Below, in pieces: positions 55,154-63,567 of a stretch of DNA of 64,000 nucleotides. Each line of letters begins with the position of its first letter. Within the stretch, counting starts at the first letter, position 1. The stretch is taken from assembly GCF_010682105.1 (NCBI RefSeq), contig NZ_JAAGWH010000021.1:1-64000 (forward strand). Direction: 5' to 3'. The position numbers were made by a program, and so were the translations under genes. This DNA is from Modestobacter muralis (GTDB lineage Bacteria > Actinomycetota > Actinomycetes > Mycobacteriales > Geodermatophilaceae). The notes under the pieces are model-generated. The model had not been told where the DNA came from, searched no databases, and worked only from the letters and a program-made list of their open reading frames with translations.

Positions 55154-55930
55154 GTGCTGATCCAGGTCGTCAACCCGAACACCACCGCGTCGATGACCGA
55201 CCTGATCGGGCGCAGTGCCCGGGCCGCCGCCGGCCCGGGCACCGCGGTCGTCGCGGTGAACCCGGCGATGGGGCCGGTGTCCATCGAGAGCCACTACGAC
55301 GAGGCGCTGGCCGTCCCCGGTCTGCTCGCCCAGATCGCGGCCGGGGAGGCCGGCGGCGCCGACGGCCACGTGGTCGCCTGCTTCGGCGACCCCGGCCTGG
55401 ACGCCGCCCGGGAGCTGGCCGCCGGGCCGGTGGTCGGCATCGCCGAGGCCGGGATGCGGGTGGCCACCCACCTCGGCCGCTCCTTCGGCGTGGTGACGAC
55501 GCTGGCGCGCACCACCGGCCGCGCGTGGGACCTCGCCGCCCGCTACGGGCTGCGGGAGCACTGCCGCACGGTGCGGGCGGTGGAGATCGCCGTCCTGGCG
55601 CTGGAGACCGACCCGGCGGCGCGGGCACGGATCGCCGCAGAGTGCGCCGACGTCGTGGCCACCGAGGGCGTCGACGCGATCGTGCTGGGCTGCGCGGGGA
55701 TGGCCGACCTCGCCGCGGAGCTGACCGTGCGGGTGGGCGTGCCGGTGGTCGACGGCGTCGCGGCGGCCGTGGTCACCGTCGAGGGGCTGGTCCGGCTGGG
55801 GCTGACCACCGGCAAGCGCGGCGAGTTCGCCCCACCACCGCCCAAGCCCTACTCCGGCCCACTGGCCGGCTTCGGCGGTGAGCCGTCCGGTGCACACGCT
55901 CCGCACCTCTCCCCGGTCCCCACGCGGTAG
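55154..55930 (+). CDS. Asp/Glu/hydantoin racemase family protein
   Basis: A 258-residue cofactor-independent racemase. NPNTTASMTDLI is the family start, NPAMGPVSIESHYDEALAVPG is the hydantoin racemase signature, and the two catalytic Cys lie in VVACFGDPGLDAAREL and IVLGCAGMADLA. It should interconvert enantiomers of hydantoins or allantoin for later ring opening; no hydantoinase gene is visible nearby. GTG 55154 is used because homology begins immediately; the ribosome site is weak and translation is probably coupled to the transporter. Confidence 0.9.
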   Translation: MLIQVVNPNTTASMTDLIGRSARAAAGPGTAVVAVNPAMGPVSIESHYDEALAVPGLLAQIAAGEAGGADGHVVACFGDPGLDAARELAAGPVVGIAEAGMRVATHLGRSFGVVTTLARTTGRAWDLAARYGLREHCRTVRAVEIAVLALETDPAARARIAAECADVVATEGVDAIVLGCAGMADLAAELTVRVGVPVVDGVAAAVVTVEGLVRLGLTTGKRGEFAPPPPKPYSGPLAGFGGEPSGAHAPHLSPVPTR

Positions 55931-56025
55931 GCGGTCCACAGCGACAGCACAGCGAGCACAGCTCCCCGCACAGGTCGCCCCGGCACCGTCGGCCCCGACG
56001 GACAGCAGGACGACTGGGGGACGAC

Positions 56026-57009
56026 ATGACGCACGGACAGCAGCCCACCTACGAGGGCCGGCCACTGGCCAGGCCGCAGGAGGAGGTCGTCGACCAGGGT
56101 CTCGGCTTCGACCTGGGGACCCTGCTCAGCCGCCGCAGGATGCTCGGCGTCCTGGGCCTGGGCGCCGCCGCTGCCGGGCTCGCCGCCTGCGGCGGTGGGT
56201 CGACCAGCAGCACCGCGGCGGCGACCGCCTCCGCGGCGTCCGGGGAGATCCCCGACGAGACCGCCGGCCCCTACCCCGGCGACGGCTCCAACGGACCGGA
56301 CGTCTTGGCGCTCAGCGGCATCGTGCGCAGCGACATCCGCTCCAGCTTCGGCGACGCCAGCGGGACCGCCGAGGGCGTGCCGATGACCCTCGAGCTGACC
56401 ATCACCGACCTGGCCCAGGGCGGCGCCCCCTTCGCCGGCGTGGCCGTCTACGTCTGGCACTGCGACCGCGACGGCGGGTACTCCCTCTACTCCGAGGGCA
56501 TCACCGAGGAGAACTACCTGCGCGGCGTGCAGATCGCCGACGCCGACGGGAAGGTGACCTTCACCAGCATCTTCCCGGCCTGCTACACCGGACGGTGGCC
56601 GCACGTCCACTTCGAGGTGTACCCCGACCAGGCCAGCATCACCGACTCCACCACGGCGATCGCCACCTCCCAGGTGGCCCTGCCCGAGGACGTCTGCACC
56701 ACGGTGTACGCGACCGCCGGCTACGAGTCCTCGGTGCGGACCCTGGCGCAGGTGAGCCTCGCCGAGGACAACGTCTTCGGCGACGACGGCGGAGCCAGCC
56801 AGCTCGGCACCGTCACCGGCGACGTCAGCAGCGGTCTCACCGTGTCCCTCACCGTCGGCGTCGACACCACGACCACCCCGACCGGGGGCCAGCTCTCCGG
56901 CGACGGCGCACCCTCCGGTGCCCCTGGTGGCCGCGGTGGCACCCCGCCGTCGGGCGGCCCCGGTGGCGCACCGCCGTCCGGTGCGGTCCCGGGCAGCCCC
57001 ACGACCTGA
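56026..57009 (+). CDS. Tat-exported lipoprotein with intradiol ring-cleavage dioxygenase domain
   Basis: A 327-residue protein. A twin-arginine leader (LLSRRRMLGVLGLG, Arg36-38) ends in a lipobox with Cys55 (GLAACGGG), so it should be exported folded and lipid-anchored outside the cell. The catalytic domain has Tyr83 (AGPYPGDG), VYVWHCDRDGGYSLYSEG and WPHVHFEVYP, which match Fe(III) ligand positions of intradiol dioxygenases (two Tyr, two His). The C-terminal 45 residues are Gly/Pro/Ser-rich and unstructured. It would open catechol-type rings outside the membrane. ATG 56026 follows CTGGGGG. It stands alone between the racemase and Kup genes. Confidence 0.85.
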   Translation: MTHGQQPTYEGRPLARPQEEVVDQGLGFDLGTLLSRRRMLGVLGLGAAAAGLAACGGGSTSSTAAATASAASGEIPDETAGPYPGDGSNGPDVLALSGIVRSDIRSSFGDASGTAEGVPMTLELTITDLAQGGAPFAGVAVYVWHCDRDGGYSLYSEGITEENYLRGVQIADADGKVTFTSIFPACYTGRWPHVHFEVYPDQASITDSTTAIATSQVALPEDVCTTVYATAGYESSVRTLAQVSLAEDNVFGDDGGASQLGTVTGDVSSGLTVSLTVGVDTTTTPTGGQLSGDGAPSGAPGGRGGTPPSGGPGGAPPSGAVPGSPTT

Positions 57010-57018
57010 CGCGCCGGC

Positions 57019-58965
57019 TCAGACCTCGACGTCGCTGCCCATCGTCACGGTCGAGTCCGGCGGCAGGTTGAAGTACGCCGCCGGGTTCGCCGCCCCCTTG
57101 GCCAGGCCGATGAAGAGCGTCTTGCGCCAGGGCGCCATGCCCGGGGCGGCGGTGCGCCGGATGGAGCCGCGGGACAGGAAGTACGAGGCGCCGTCCAGGT
57201 CGACCCCGGGCGGGTCGAGCAGCCCCTCGTCGCGCGCCTGGCGCAGGGCGGCGGGCAGGTCGGGCTCGTCGGCGAAGCCCAGCCGGACCGACACGTGCTG
57301 GATGCCGTCGTCGGCGTAGCCCAGGTCGTCGACGGTGAGCCGTTCGGCCGGCGGCACGTGCGGCACGTTGGCCGAGGCCATCGACACGATGATCACGGTG
57401 TCGTGCAGCACGTGGTTGTGCTGGGTGTTGGCCCGCAGCGCCAGCGGAGCGGTCTCCTTGCTGGGGTGCGGGAACACCGCGACGCCGCGGACCCGGGACT
57501 TGCCGTGCCGACGGGCGTCCTCGACGAAGTCGGCCATCGAGCCCTCCATCCGCCGGCGGTTGGCGCTGACGATCTCCCGGCCGCGCCGCCAGGTGGTCAT
57601 GACCGTGAAGACCAGCGCGGCGATGAGCAGCGGCAGCCAGCCACCGTGCGCGACCTTGGACAGGTTGCCGGCGAGGAAGACCAGCTCCACCGCCCCGAAA
57701 CCGACGGCGGCCAGCGCCAGCTTCCACGGCTGCCAGTGCCAGAGCACCCGGGCCACGATCAGCAGGAGGACGGTGTCGACCACGAGGGCGCCGGTGACCG
57801 ACACCCCGTAGGCGGTCGCGAGCCGCTCGGAGGACCGGAAGCTGAGCATCAGCACGAGGACGCCGACGAAGAGCACGGCGTTGACCCCCGGCAGGTAGAT
57901 CTGGCCGCTCTCCTCCTCCGAGGTCTGCTTGACCGTGAGCGGCGGGAGCAGGCCCAGCTGCATGGCCTGCCGGGACAGCGAGAAGGCCCCGGAGATGACC
58001 GCCTGGCTGGCGATGACGGTGGCGGCGGTGGCCAGCACGACCATCGGGATGCGCGCCCAGTGCGGGTAGAGCAGGAAGAACGGGCTGTCGGTCGCGCCGG
58101 GCACGTGCAGCACCAGGGCCGCCTGCCCCAGGTAGTTGAGCACCAGCGCCGGGAAGACGAAGGCGAACCAGGCGCGCATGATCGGCCGGCGGCCGAAGTG
58201 GCCCATGTCGGCGTACAGCGCCTCCGCGCCGGTGATGACCAGGACGACCGCGCCGATCGCGACGAAGGCGACGCCCGGGTGGTCGACGACGAAGAGCACG
58301 GCCCACGTCGGGGAGAGCCCCTGGAGGACCTCGACGTGCTGCACGACCTGGCCGAGCCCACCGAGCGCGAGGGCGGCGAGCCAGACGGCGGTGACCGGGC
58401 CGAAGAGCCGGCCGACCCGGCCCGTGCCGAACCGCTGGGCGGCGAACAGCAGCGTCAGGATCACCACGGCGATCGGCAGGACGACGTGGCTCAGCGCGGG
58501 GGCGGCGATCTCCAGGCCCTCGACCGCCGACAGCACGCTGATCGCGGGGGTGATGACGGAGTCGCCGTAGAAGAGGGCGACGCCGACGATGCCGATGAGC
58601 AGCAGCCACGTGGTGGACCGGCCGCGCCCGGCGTAGAGGCGGCGGGCCAGGGCGGCCAGCGCCATGACCCCGCCCTCGCCCTCGTTGTCGGCGCGCATGA
58701 CCACGCCGACGTACTTGGTCGACACGATCAGCGTGATCGACCAGAACATCAGCGAGATGACGCCGTAGACGTCGCCCTCGGTGGGCTGGACGGCGCCGTC
58801 GTCGATGGAGAAGACGGTCTGCAGGGCGTACAGCGGGCTGGTGCCGATGTCACCGAAGACGATGCCCAGGGCCGCGAGCACCAGCCCCTTGCGTGCGTGT
58901 CCTGCCAGCGGCGCCCGGGACGCGACGCCGCCCTCGACGTCCGGGGTCAGCACGGACTCGTTCAT
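57019..58965 (-). CDS. kup: Kup-type potassium uptake transporter
   Basis: A 648-residue K+/H+ symporter with about 12 helices and a long cytoplasmic C-terminal domain. LAALGIVFGDIGTSPLYALQ is the family hallmark, followed by GEGGVMALAAL, LFYGDSVITPAISVLSAVEGLE and SGQIYLPGVNAVLF. It lies convergent with the dioxygenase gene, with 9 bases between the stops. ATG 58965 is used; the ribosome site is poor. Kup systems supply K+ at low pH or under osmotic stress. No c-di-AMP riboswitch is evident in the 97 bases upstream. Confidence 0.95.
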   Translation of the reverse strand: MNESVLTPDVEGGVASRAPLAGHARKGLVLAALGIVFGDIGTSPLYALQTVFSIDDGAVQPTEGDVYGVISLMFWSITLIVSTKYVGVVMRADNEGEGGVMALAALARRLYAGRGRSTTWLLLIGIVGVALFYGDSVITPAISVLSAVEGLEIAAPALSHVVLPIAVVILTLLFAAQRFGTGRVGRLFGPVTAVWLAALALGGLGQVVQHVEVLQGLSPTWAVLFVVDHPGVAFVAIGAVVLVITGAEALYADMGHFGRRPIMRAWFAFVFPALVLNYLGQAALVLHVPGATDSPFFLLYPHWARIPMVVLATAATVIASQAVISGAFSLSRQAMQLGLLPPLTVKQTSEEESGQIYLPGVNAVLFVGVLVLMLSFRSSERLATAYGVSVTGALVVDTVLLLIVARVLWHWQPWKLALAAVGFGAVELVFLAGNLSKVAHGGWLPLLIAALVFTVMTTWRRGREIVSANRRRMEGSMADFVEDARRHGKSRVRGVAVFPHPSKETAPLALRANTQHNHVLHDTVIIVSMASANVPHVPPAERLTVDDLGYADDGIQHVSVRLGFADEPDLPAALRQARDEGLLDPPGVDLDGASYFLSRGSIRRTAAPGMAPWRKTLFIGLAKGAANPAAYFNLPPDSTVTMGSDVEV

Positions 58966-59062
58966 CGGTCACACCAGGGCTGCACGACGAGTCAGTGTCG
59001 TCGCGTCCGTCGCACCCCGCTGCGCGAGCTGGGTCACTGTCCAGGCCGGCCGCGCACCCTGC

Positions 59063-60142
59063 TCAGCTCGCCGCGAACCGATCGACCCGGAACGCCGCCA
59101 GCAGCGGGCTCGGCTCCCCGCCGAGCACCTCGCCGGCCAGCAGCTCGCCGGCGATCAGCCCGAGCGTCGCGCCGCTGTGGGTGAAGGCGACGTGCAGCCC
59201 GCCCACACCGGGCACCGGCCCGAGAACCGGGTGGCCGTCGCCCGGGATCGGCTTCCGCCCCACGCCGACGGACTCCGTCGTCAGCTCCGGGTTGCCCGCG
59301 AGCACCCGCGACGCCTCCCGCAGCAGGCCCTCGACCGTGGAGTCGCGCACGTCGAAGCCGCCGTCCTCCCGGCGGACCACCTCGGCCTCCGACCAGCCGG
59401 CGTCCATCACCAGCGACCCGCCCGGCGCCGGCCGCAGCGCCACCCGCGGGGTGTTGAGCACCGCTGCGAGCCCGACGTGGACCGGCCGCGTGCGCACCAG
59501 CAGCGCGTTGGACGTCGCGTCCGGGACGTGGACGCCCAGCTCGGCCAGGGCGCCCGGCACACCGGCACCGGTCGCCAGGACGACGGTGTCGGCGCCCACG
59601 ACCACGCCGTCCCCGGCCCGGACGCCGGTCACCCGGCCACCGGCCACGACCGGGGAGCACCGGCCGACCCCGGCGCGCACCGCTCCCCCGGCCGCGACCA
59701 GGTCACCGGCCAGCCGCTCGACCAGCGCCGGCAGGTCGACCCAGCCCTCGTCCGCGTTGAACAGCGCGCCCTCGTCGGGGACCGCGATCGGGTCGACGCC
59801 GGGCACCCGCGCGGCGATCTCGTCGCGGGCCAGCCACTCGGCCGGGTAGCCGATCGCCGACTGGTGGGCGAAGGAGGCGCGGACGCCCTCGCCCCAGCGC
59901 AGCCCGCCGGCGAAGGAGACGTGCGCGCCGAGGGCGCGGTACCTGCCCAGCCCGAGCAGGCGCAGCCGGTGGTACTCGGGCGGCAGGTCACCGGCGGAGT
60001 TCAACCACGACAGCGACCGCCCCGACGCCCCGCCGGCCAGCCCGGCCTCGGTCAGCAGCGTGACCGCAGCCCCGCGCTGCGCCAGGTGCGCGGCGGTCGA
60101 GACCCCGAGCACTCCCCCACCGACGACGACGACCTCGCTCAT
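59063..60142 (-). CDS. FAD-dependent amine/amino-acid oxidoreductase (DAO family)
   Basis: A 359-residue flavoprotein. The dinucleotide motif is VVVVGGGVLGVSTAAHLAQRG at the N-terminus, GGASGRSLSWLN follows at the position that contacts FAD in DadA/glycine oxidase types, and KPIPGDGHPVLGPVPGVGGL with FTHSGATLGLIAGELLA closes the fold. It would oxidise a D-amino acid or secondary amine to an imine with reduction of FAD. ATG 60142 follows GGGGGGC. It is divergent from an MFS gene with 83 bases between them. Substrate unknown. Confidence 0.9.
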   Translation of the reverse strand: MSEVVVVGGGVLGVSTAAHLAQRGAAVTLLTEAGLAGGASGRSLSWLNSAGDLPPEYHRLRLLGLGRYRALGAHVSFAGGLRWGEGVRASFAHQSAIGYPAEWLARDEIAARVPGVDPIAVPDEGALFNADEGWVDLPALVERLAGDLVAAGGAVRAGVGRCSPVVAGGRVTGVRAGDGVVVGADTVVLATGAGVPGALAELGVHVPDATSNALLVRTRPVHVGLAAVLNTPRVALRPAPGGSLVMDAGWSEAEVVRREDGGFDVRDSTVEGLLREASRVLAGNPELTTESVGVGRKPIPGDGHPVLGPVPGVGGLHVAFTHSGATLGLIAGELLAGEVLGGEPSPLLAAFRVDRFAAS

Positions 60143-60225
60143 GCCCCCCACGTTGCCATCCGGTGTGAGCAAGCTCGTTCGTTGTCCTCAGCACCATCGG
60201 CTCGGGGCGAGGACCATGGACCCCC

Positions 60226-61659
60226 GTGACCACAGCGACGGCGTCTGCAGGAGTCGGCTTCCGGTCCGAGCGGGGGCCGGTGCTGATCGGCGTCATGCTC
60301 GCCACGGCGCTGGTGGCCATCGACTCCACGATCATCGCAACAGCGGTGCCCTCGATCGTCGACGACGTCGGCGGGTTCGCCCAGTTCCCCTGGCTGTTCT
60401 CGATCTACCTGCTGGCCCAGGCGGTCACCGTCCCGGTCTACGGCAAGCTCGCCGACGTCTTCGGCCGCAAGCCCGTGATGATGTTCGGCATCGGGCTGTT
60501 CCTGCTGGGCTCGGTGCTGTGCGGGTTCGCCTGGAGCATGGGCGCGCTGATCGCCTTCCGCGCCGTGCAGGGCATCGGCGCGGGCGCCGTCCAGCCGATG
60601 GCCATGACGATCGTCGGCGACCTGTACTCGCTGTCCGAGCGGGCCAAGGTGCAGGGCTACCTGGCCGGCGTCTGGGCGATCAGCTCCGTCGTCGGGCCGA
60701 CGTTGGGCGGGGTGTTCAGCGAGTACGTCAGCTGGCGGTGGATCTTCTTCGTCAACGTCCCGCTGTGCGTGCTGGCCGCCGGGATGCTGGGGCGCAGGTT
60801 CAGCGAGACGGTCACCCGCAGCCGCCCGCAGATCGACTACCTGGGCGCCGGGGTGCTCACCGCCGGGCTGACCCTGCTCGTCCTCGGCCTGCTCGAGGGC
60901 GGGCAGGCCTGGGCGTGGACCGCACCGCAGAGCATCGGCGTGCTGGGTGCCGGGGTGCTGCTGCTGGCGGTGTTCGTGCTGGTCGAGCGGCGCGCCGCGG
61001 ACCCCGTCGTCCCGCTGGCGCTGCTCGGGGACCGGCTGATCGTGACCACCAGCCTGATCTCGGCCTGCGTCGGCGCGGTCCTGCTCGGGCTCACCTCCTA
61101 CGTGCCGACCTACGTGCAGGAGGTGCTGGGCACCGGGCCGCTGGTCGCCGGGTTCGCCCTCGCCGCGCTCACCATCGGCTGGCCGATCTCGGCCTCGCAG
61201 GCCGGGCGGCTGTACCTGCGGATCGGCTTCCGGGCGACGGCGCTGCTGGGCTCGGTCGTGGTGGTCGCTGCGGCCTCGCTGCTGCTGCTCCTGGACGAGA
61301 CCTCGAGCGTGCTGCAGGTCGGCGCGACCTGCTTCGCCATCGGGCTGGGCATGGGCATCACGGCCGCGCCCACCCTGATCGCCGCGCAGACCGTGGTGGG
61401 CTGGCAGCAGCGCGGCGTGGTCACCGGCACCAACATGTTCTTCCGCTCGATGGGCAGCGCGCTGGGCGTGGCCGCCTTCGGCGCGGTCGTGAACGCCACG
61501 GTGGGCGCCGCGTCGCTGGAGGGCGCGGGCGTCGACGCCGGCCTGCTGACCGGGGCCGTGCACCACGTCTTCCTGGCCATCGCGGTGGTGTCGGTGCTGC
61601 TGCTGGCCGCCGTCCTGATGATGCCCCGCCACGACCGGCCGGAGCCCGCGACCGCCTGA
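60226..61659 (+). CDS. MFS drug efflux transporter, DHA2/EmrB-like
   Basis: A 477-residue transporter with 14 predicted helices. Motif D1 reads ALVAIDSTIIATAVPSIV, motif A GKLADVFGRKPVMMFG, and YLAGVWAISSVVGPTLGG is the motif C region. Near the end, MFFRSMGSALGVAAFGAVV is typical of the DHA2 family. GTG 60226 is used; the ribosome site (GAGGAC) is somewhat distant. It converges with the XRE regulator gene, with 3 bases between the stops. The substrate is unknown. It is the third such pump in the window. Confidence 0.9.
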   Translation: MTTATASAGVGFRSERGPVLIGVMLATALVAIDSTIIATAVPSIVDDVGGFAQFPWLFSIYLLAQAVTVPVYGKLADVFGRKPVMMFGIGLFLLGSVLCGFAWSMGALIAFRAVQGIGAGAVQPMAMTIVGDLYSLSERAKVQGYLAGVWAISSVVGPTLGGVFSEYVSWRWIFFVNVPLCVLAAGMLGRRFSETVTRSRPQIDYLGAGVLTAGLTLLVLGLLEGGQAWAWTAPQSIGVLGAGVLLLAVFVLVERRAADPVVPLALLGDRLIVTTSLISACVGAVLLGLTSYVPTYVQEVLGTGPLVAGFALAALTIGWPISASQAGRLYLRIGFRATALLGSVVVVAAASLLLLLDETSSVLQVGATCFAIGLGMGITAAPTLIAAQTVVGWQQRGVVTGTNMFFRSMGSALGVAAFGAVVNATVGAASLEGAGVDAGLLTGAVHHVFLAIAVVSVLLLAAVLMMPRHDRPEPATA

Positions 61660-61662
61660 CCG

Positions 61663-62490
61663 TCAGCCCCGTGCCACCTCGACCGTGCCCAGCGTGCGGA
61701 TGAGGTCGAACCGGGACGCGTCCTCGGTGCCCGGCTCCGCGGTGTAGGCGACGATCCGCAGGTCGGTGCCGATGGCGGTGAAGACGTCGCAGTCCAGCGT
61801 CACCTGCCCGACGAGCGGGTGCACGAACGTCTTGGACTGGAACCGGTGCTCGACCACGGTGCCCTCGGCCCACAGCTGCTGGAAGCGGTCGAAGGACTGG
61901 CACTGCGCGAGCACCGCCTGCACGGCCGGGTCGTCGGGGTAGCGGATGAGGGCGGTGCGCAGGTCGGAGACCAGCGCCCGCTCGTGCCGCTCCCGATCGC
62001 CGTCGGCCCACACCACCTCCGGTTCCCGGCCGGCGAAGTGGGCGAGGACCAGGTTGGTGCCCGGGCTGATCTCACCGAGCAGCGACCGCCAGGCCGCGTT
62101 GGCGGTCAGCAGGGTCCAGTGCGCCGTCCAGACGCCGACGGCGACGTCGGGCAACCGTGCCAGCAGCCGCTGCACGCTGGCCGGGATGAGCGTCGGCACG
62201 GCGGTGGGCAGCGGCGCGGGCAGCCCGGCGGCGAGGTGCAGCTGGTCGCGCTCGAGGTCCGACAGCTGAAGCACCCGGGCCAGCGAGGCGACGACCTGCA
62301 CCGAGGGCCGGTCGGCCCGGCCCTGCTCCAGCCGGACCAGGTAGTCGACCGAGACGCCGGCCAGCAGCGCGACCTCCTCACGGCGCAGACCGCTGGTGCG
62401 CCGGTTCCCGGCCGGGAAGCCCACGGCGGCCGGCTGCAGCCGCTCCCGCCACGCGCGCAGCAGCGCCGCGAAGTCGCCTCGTTCCGCCAT
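61663..62490 (-). CDS. XRE regulator with MmyB-like ligand-binding domain
   Basis: A 275-residue regulator. The N-terminal helix-turn-helix (about 30-70) has GNRRTSGLRREEVALLAGVS and YLVRLEQGRADRPS, the MmyB family signature. The C-terminal ligand domain (about 105-270) has DVAVGVWTAHWTLLTANAAW, GTNLVLAHF and FVHPLVGQVTLDCD. It is divergent from an SDR gene with 101 bases between the starts, a widespread regulator/target arrangement in actinobacteria; the bound ligand of characterised structures is a fatty acid. A remnant of a related protein lies at 63568-64000. Confidence 0.92.
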   Translation of the reverse strand: MAERGDFAALLRAWRERLQPAAVGFPAGNRRTSGLRREEVALLAGVSVDYLVRLEQGRADRPSVQVVASLARVLQLSDLERDQLHLAAGLPAPLPTAVPTLIPASVQRLLARLPDVAVGVWTAHWTLLTANAAWRSLLGEISPGTNLVLAHFAGREPEVVWADGDRERHERALVSDLRTALIRYPDDPAVQAVLAQCQSFDRFQQLWAEGTVVEHRFQSKTFVHPLVGQVTLDCDVFTAIGTDLRIVAYTAEPGTEDASRFDLIRTLGTVEVARG

Positions 62491-62525
62491 GCCCCCATCG
62501 TCGTCCCTCGGCGGGCGGCTGGGTG

Positions 62526-62541
62526 GTACTGCCAGTCATAC
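62526..62541. promoter_or_regulatory. Operator candidate in the XRE/SDR promoter
   Basis: GTACTGCCAGTCATAC is an imperfect palindrome (outer arms GTA/TAC) in the middle of the 101-base divergent promoter. It is a plausible site for the neighbouring XRE regulator; imperfect symmetry keeps confidence low. Confidence 0.35.
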
Positions 62542-62591
62542 GGTCGAACGCGCCCACCCGACTCCACCCGGACGGGCGCACGGTTGTCGGC

Positions 62592-63287
62592 ATGACGACG
62601 ACATTGATCACGGGTGGCAACAAGAGCCTGGGCTTCGAGACGGCCCGGCGACTGAAGGAGCACGGGCACCGGGTGGTCATCGGAGCGCGCGACCCGGAGC
62701 GCGGGCAGCAGGCCGCTGAGGAGCTCGGTGTGGAGTGGGTGGAGGTCGACGTGACCTCCGACGAGTCCGTGGCCGCTGCGGCCAAGGCGGTGCGGGAGCG
62801 CTTCGGCGGGCTCGACGTGCTGGTCAACAACGCCGGCATCTCCGGCCCGTTCGCCGGCGTCGACGAGTTCGACGGCCCGTCGGTGCTGGCCGTCCTGGAC
62901 ACCAACACCGTCGGCGTCGTCCGGACGACGCACGCGTTCTTGCCGCTGCTGCGCGAGTCGGCTGCGCCGGTGGTCGTGAACGTGACCAGCGGGCTGGGCT
63001 CGTTCACCGTGCGGGGCGACGAGTCCCGGATCGAGCACTCGCTGCCGACGCTGGGCTACTCGGCCAGCAAGGCCGCGGTCAACATGATCACCTCGGTCTA
63101 CGCCCAGTTCCTGCCCGAACTGCGGGTCAACACCGTCGACCCGGGCTACACGGCGACGGACTTCAACGGCCACTCCGGCCCGCAGACGGTCACCGAGGGC
63201 ACCGACGCGATCGTCGCGATGGCCACCATCGGCGCCGACGGCCCGACCGGCACCTTCACCGACCGGCACGGCGCCGTCGGCTGGTGA
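62592..63287 (+). CDS. Short-chain dehydrogenase/reductase
   Basis: A 231-residue SDR. The cofactor motif is ITGGNKSLGFETARRL (residues 6-21), RDPERGQQ after strand 2 suggests NADP(H), and NNAGISGPF, NVTSGLGSF and YSASKAAVNM complete the active site. The C-terminal VDPGYTATDFNGHSGPQTV is typical of the carbonyl reductase-like SDRs that sit next to XRE/MmyB regulators. ATG 62592 lacks a clear ribosome site (GGTTGTCGGC). Its last 32 bases overlap the convergent NUDIX remnant. Confidence 0.9.
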   Translation: MTTTLITGGNKSLGFETARRLKEHGHRVVIGARDPERGQQAAEELGVEWVEVDVTSDESVAAAAKAVRERFGGLDVLVNNAGISGPFAGVDEFDGPSVLAVLDTNTVGVVRTTHAFLPLLRESAAPVVVNVTSGLGSFTVRGDESRIEHSLPTLGYSASKAAVNMITSVYAQFLPELRVNTVDPGYTATDFNGHSGPQTVTEGTDAIVAMATIGADGPTGTFTDRHGAVGW

Positions 63288-63564
63288 CGGGCCCGGCGAG
63301 GAAGTCGGCGAGGACGGCGTCGTCCTCGTAGCCCAACTGCATGGTGCTGATCTCGGCGGGTGAGAAGAGGCGGACGGCCTGCCCCTCGGTGAGCACGATG
63401 GTCGCCGGGTCGACGGGCAGGGCCGCCCACCAGGTGTGCTCGTAGCCATAGGAGCGCTGCCGCGACCCGACGTGGTTCAGCTCCGTCACGGGCAGGTCCA
63501 GGCCCATCTCCTCGCGGAGCTCCCGGACGCCGCACTCCACGGGCAGCTCGCCGTCCCGCCGCTG
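63256..63564 (-). pseudogene. NUDIX hydrolase, 5' half missing
   Basis: The minus-strand frame reads RRDGELPVECGVRELREEMG, the second part of a Nudix box (RELREEMG), followed by a normal C-terminal half to the stop at 63256. Upstream, an in-frame TGA lies at 63565-63567, so the N-terminal strands and the GG part of the Nudix box are absent. The nearest start codon (GTG 63540) would begin inside the Nudix box, giving 94 residues without a complete catalytic site. The loss coincides with truncation of the plus-strand MmyB-type gene at the same point. Its 3' end overlaps the SDR gene by 32 bases. Confidence 0.7.
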
Positions 63565-63567
63565 TCA

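Noticed and set aside
58966-59062. Riboswitch or regulatory leader for kup.
   Set aside because: Only 97 bases separate kup from the upstream gene and no conserved structure is recognisable.
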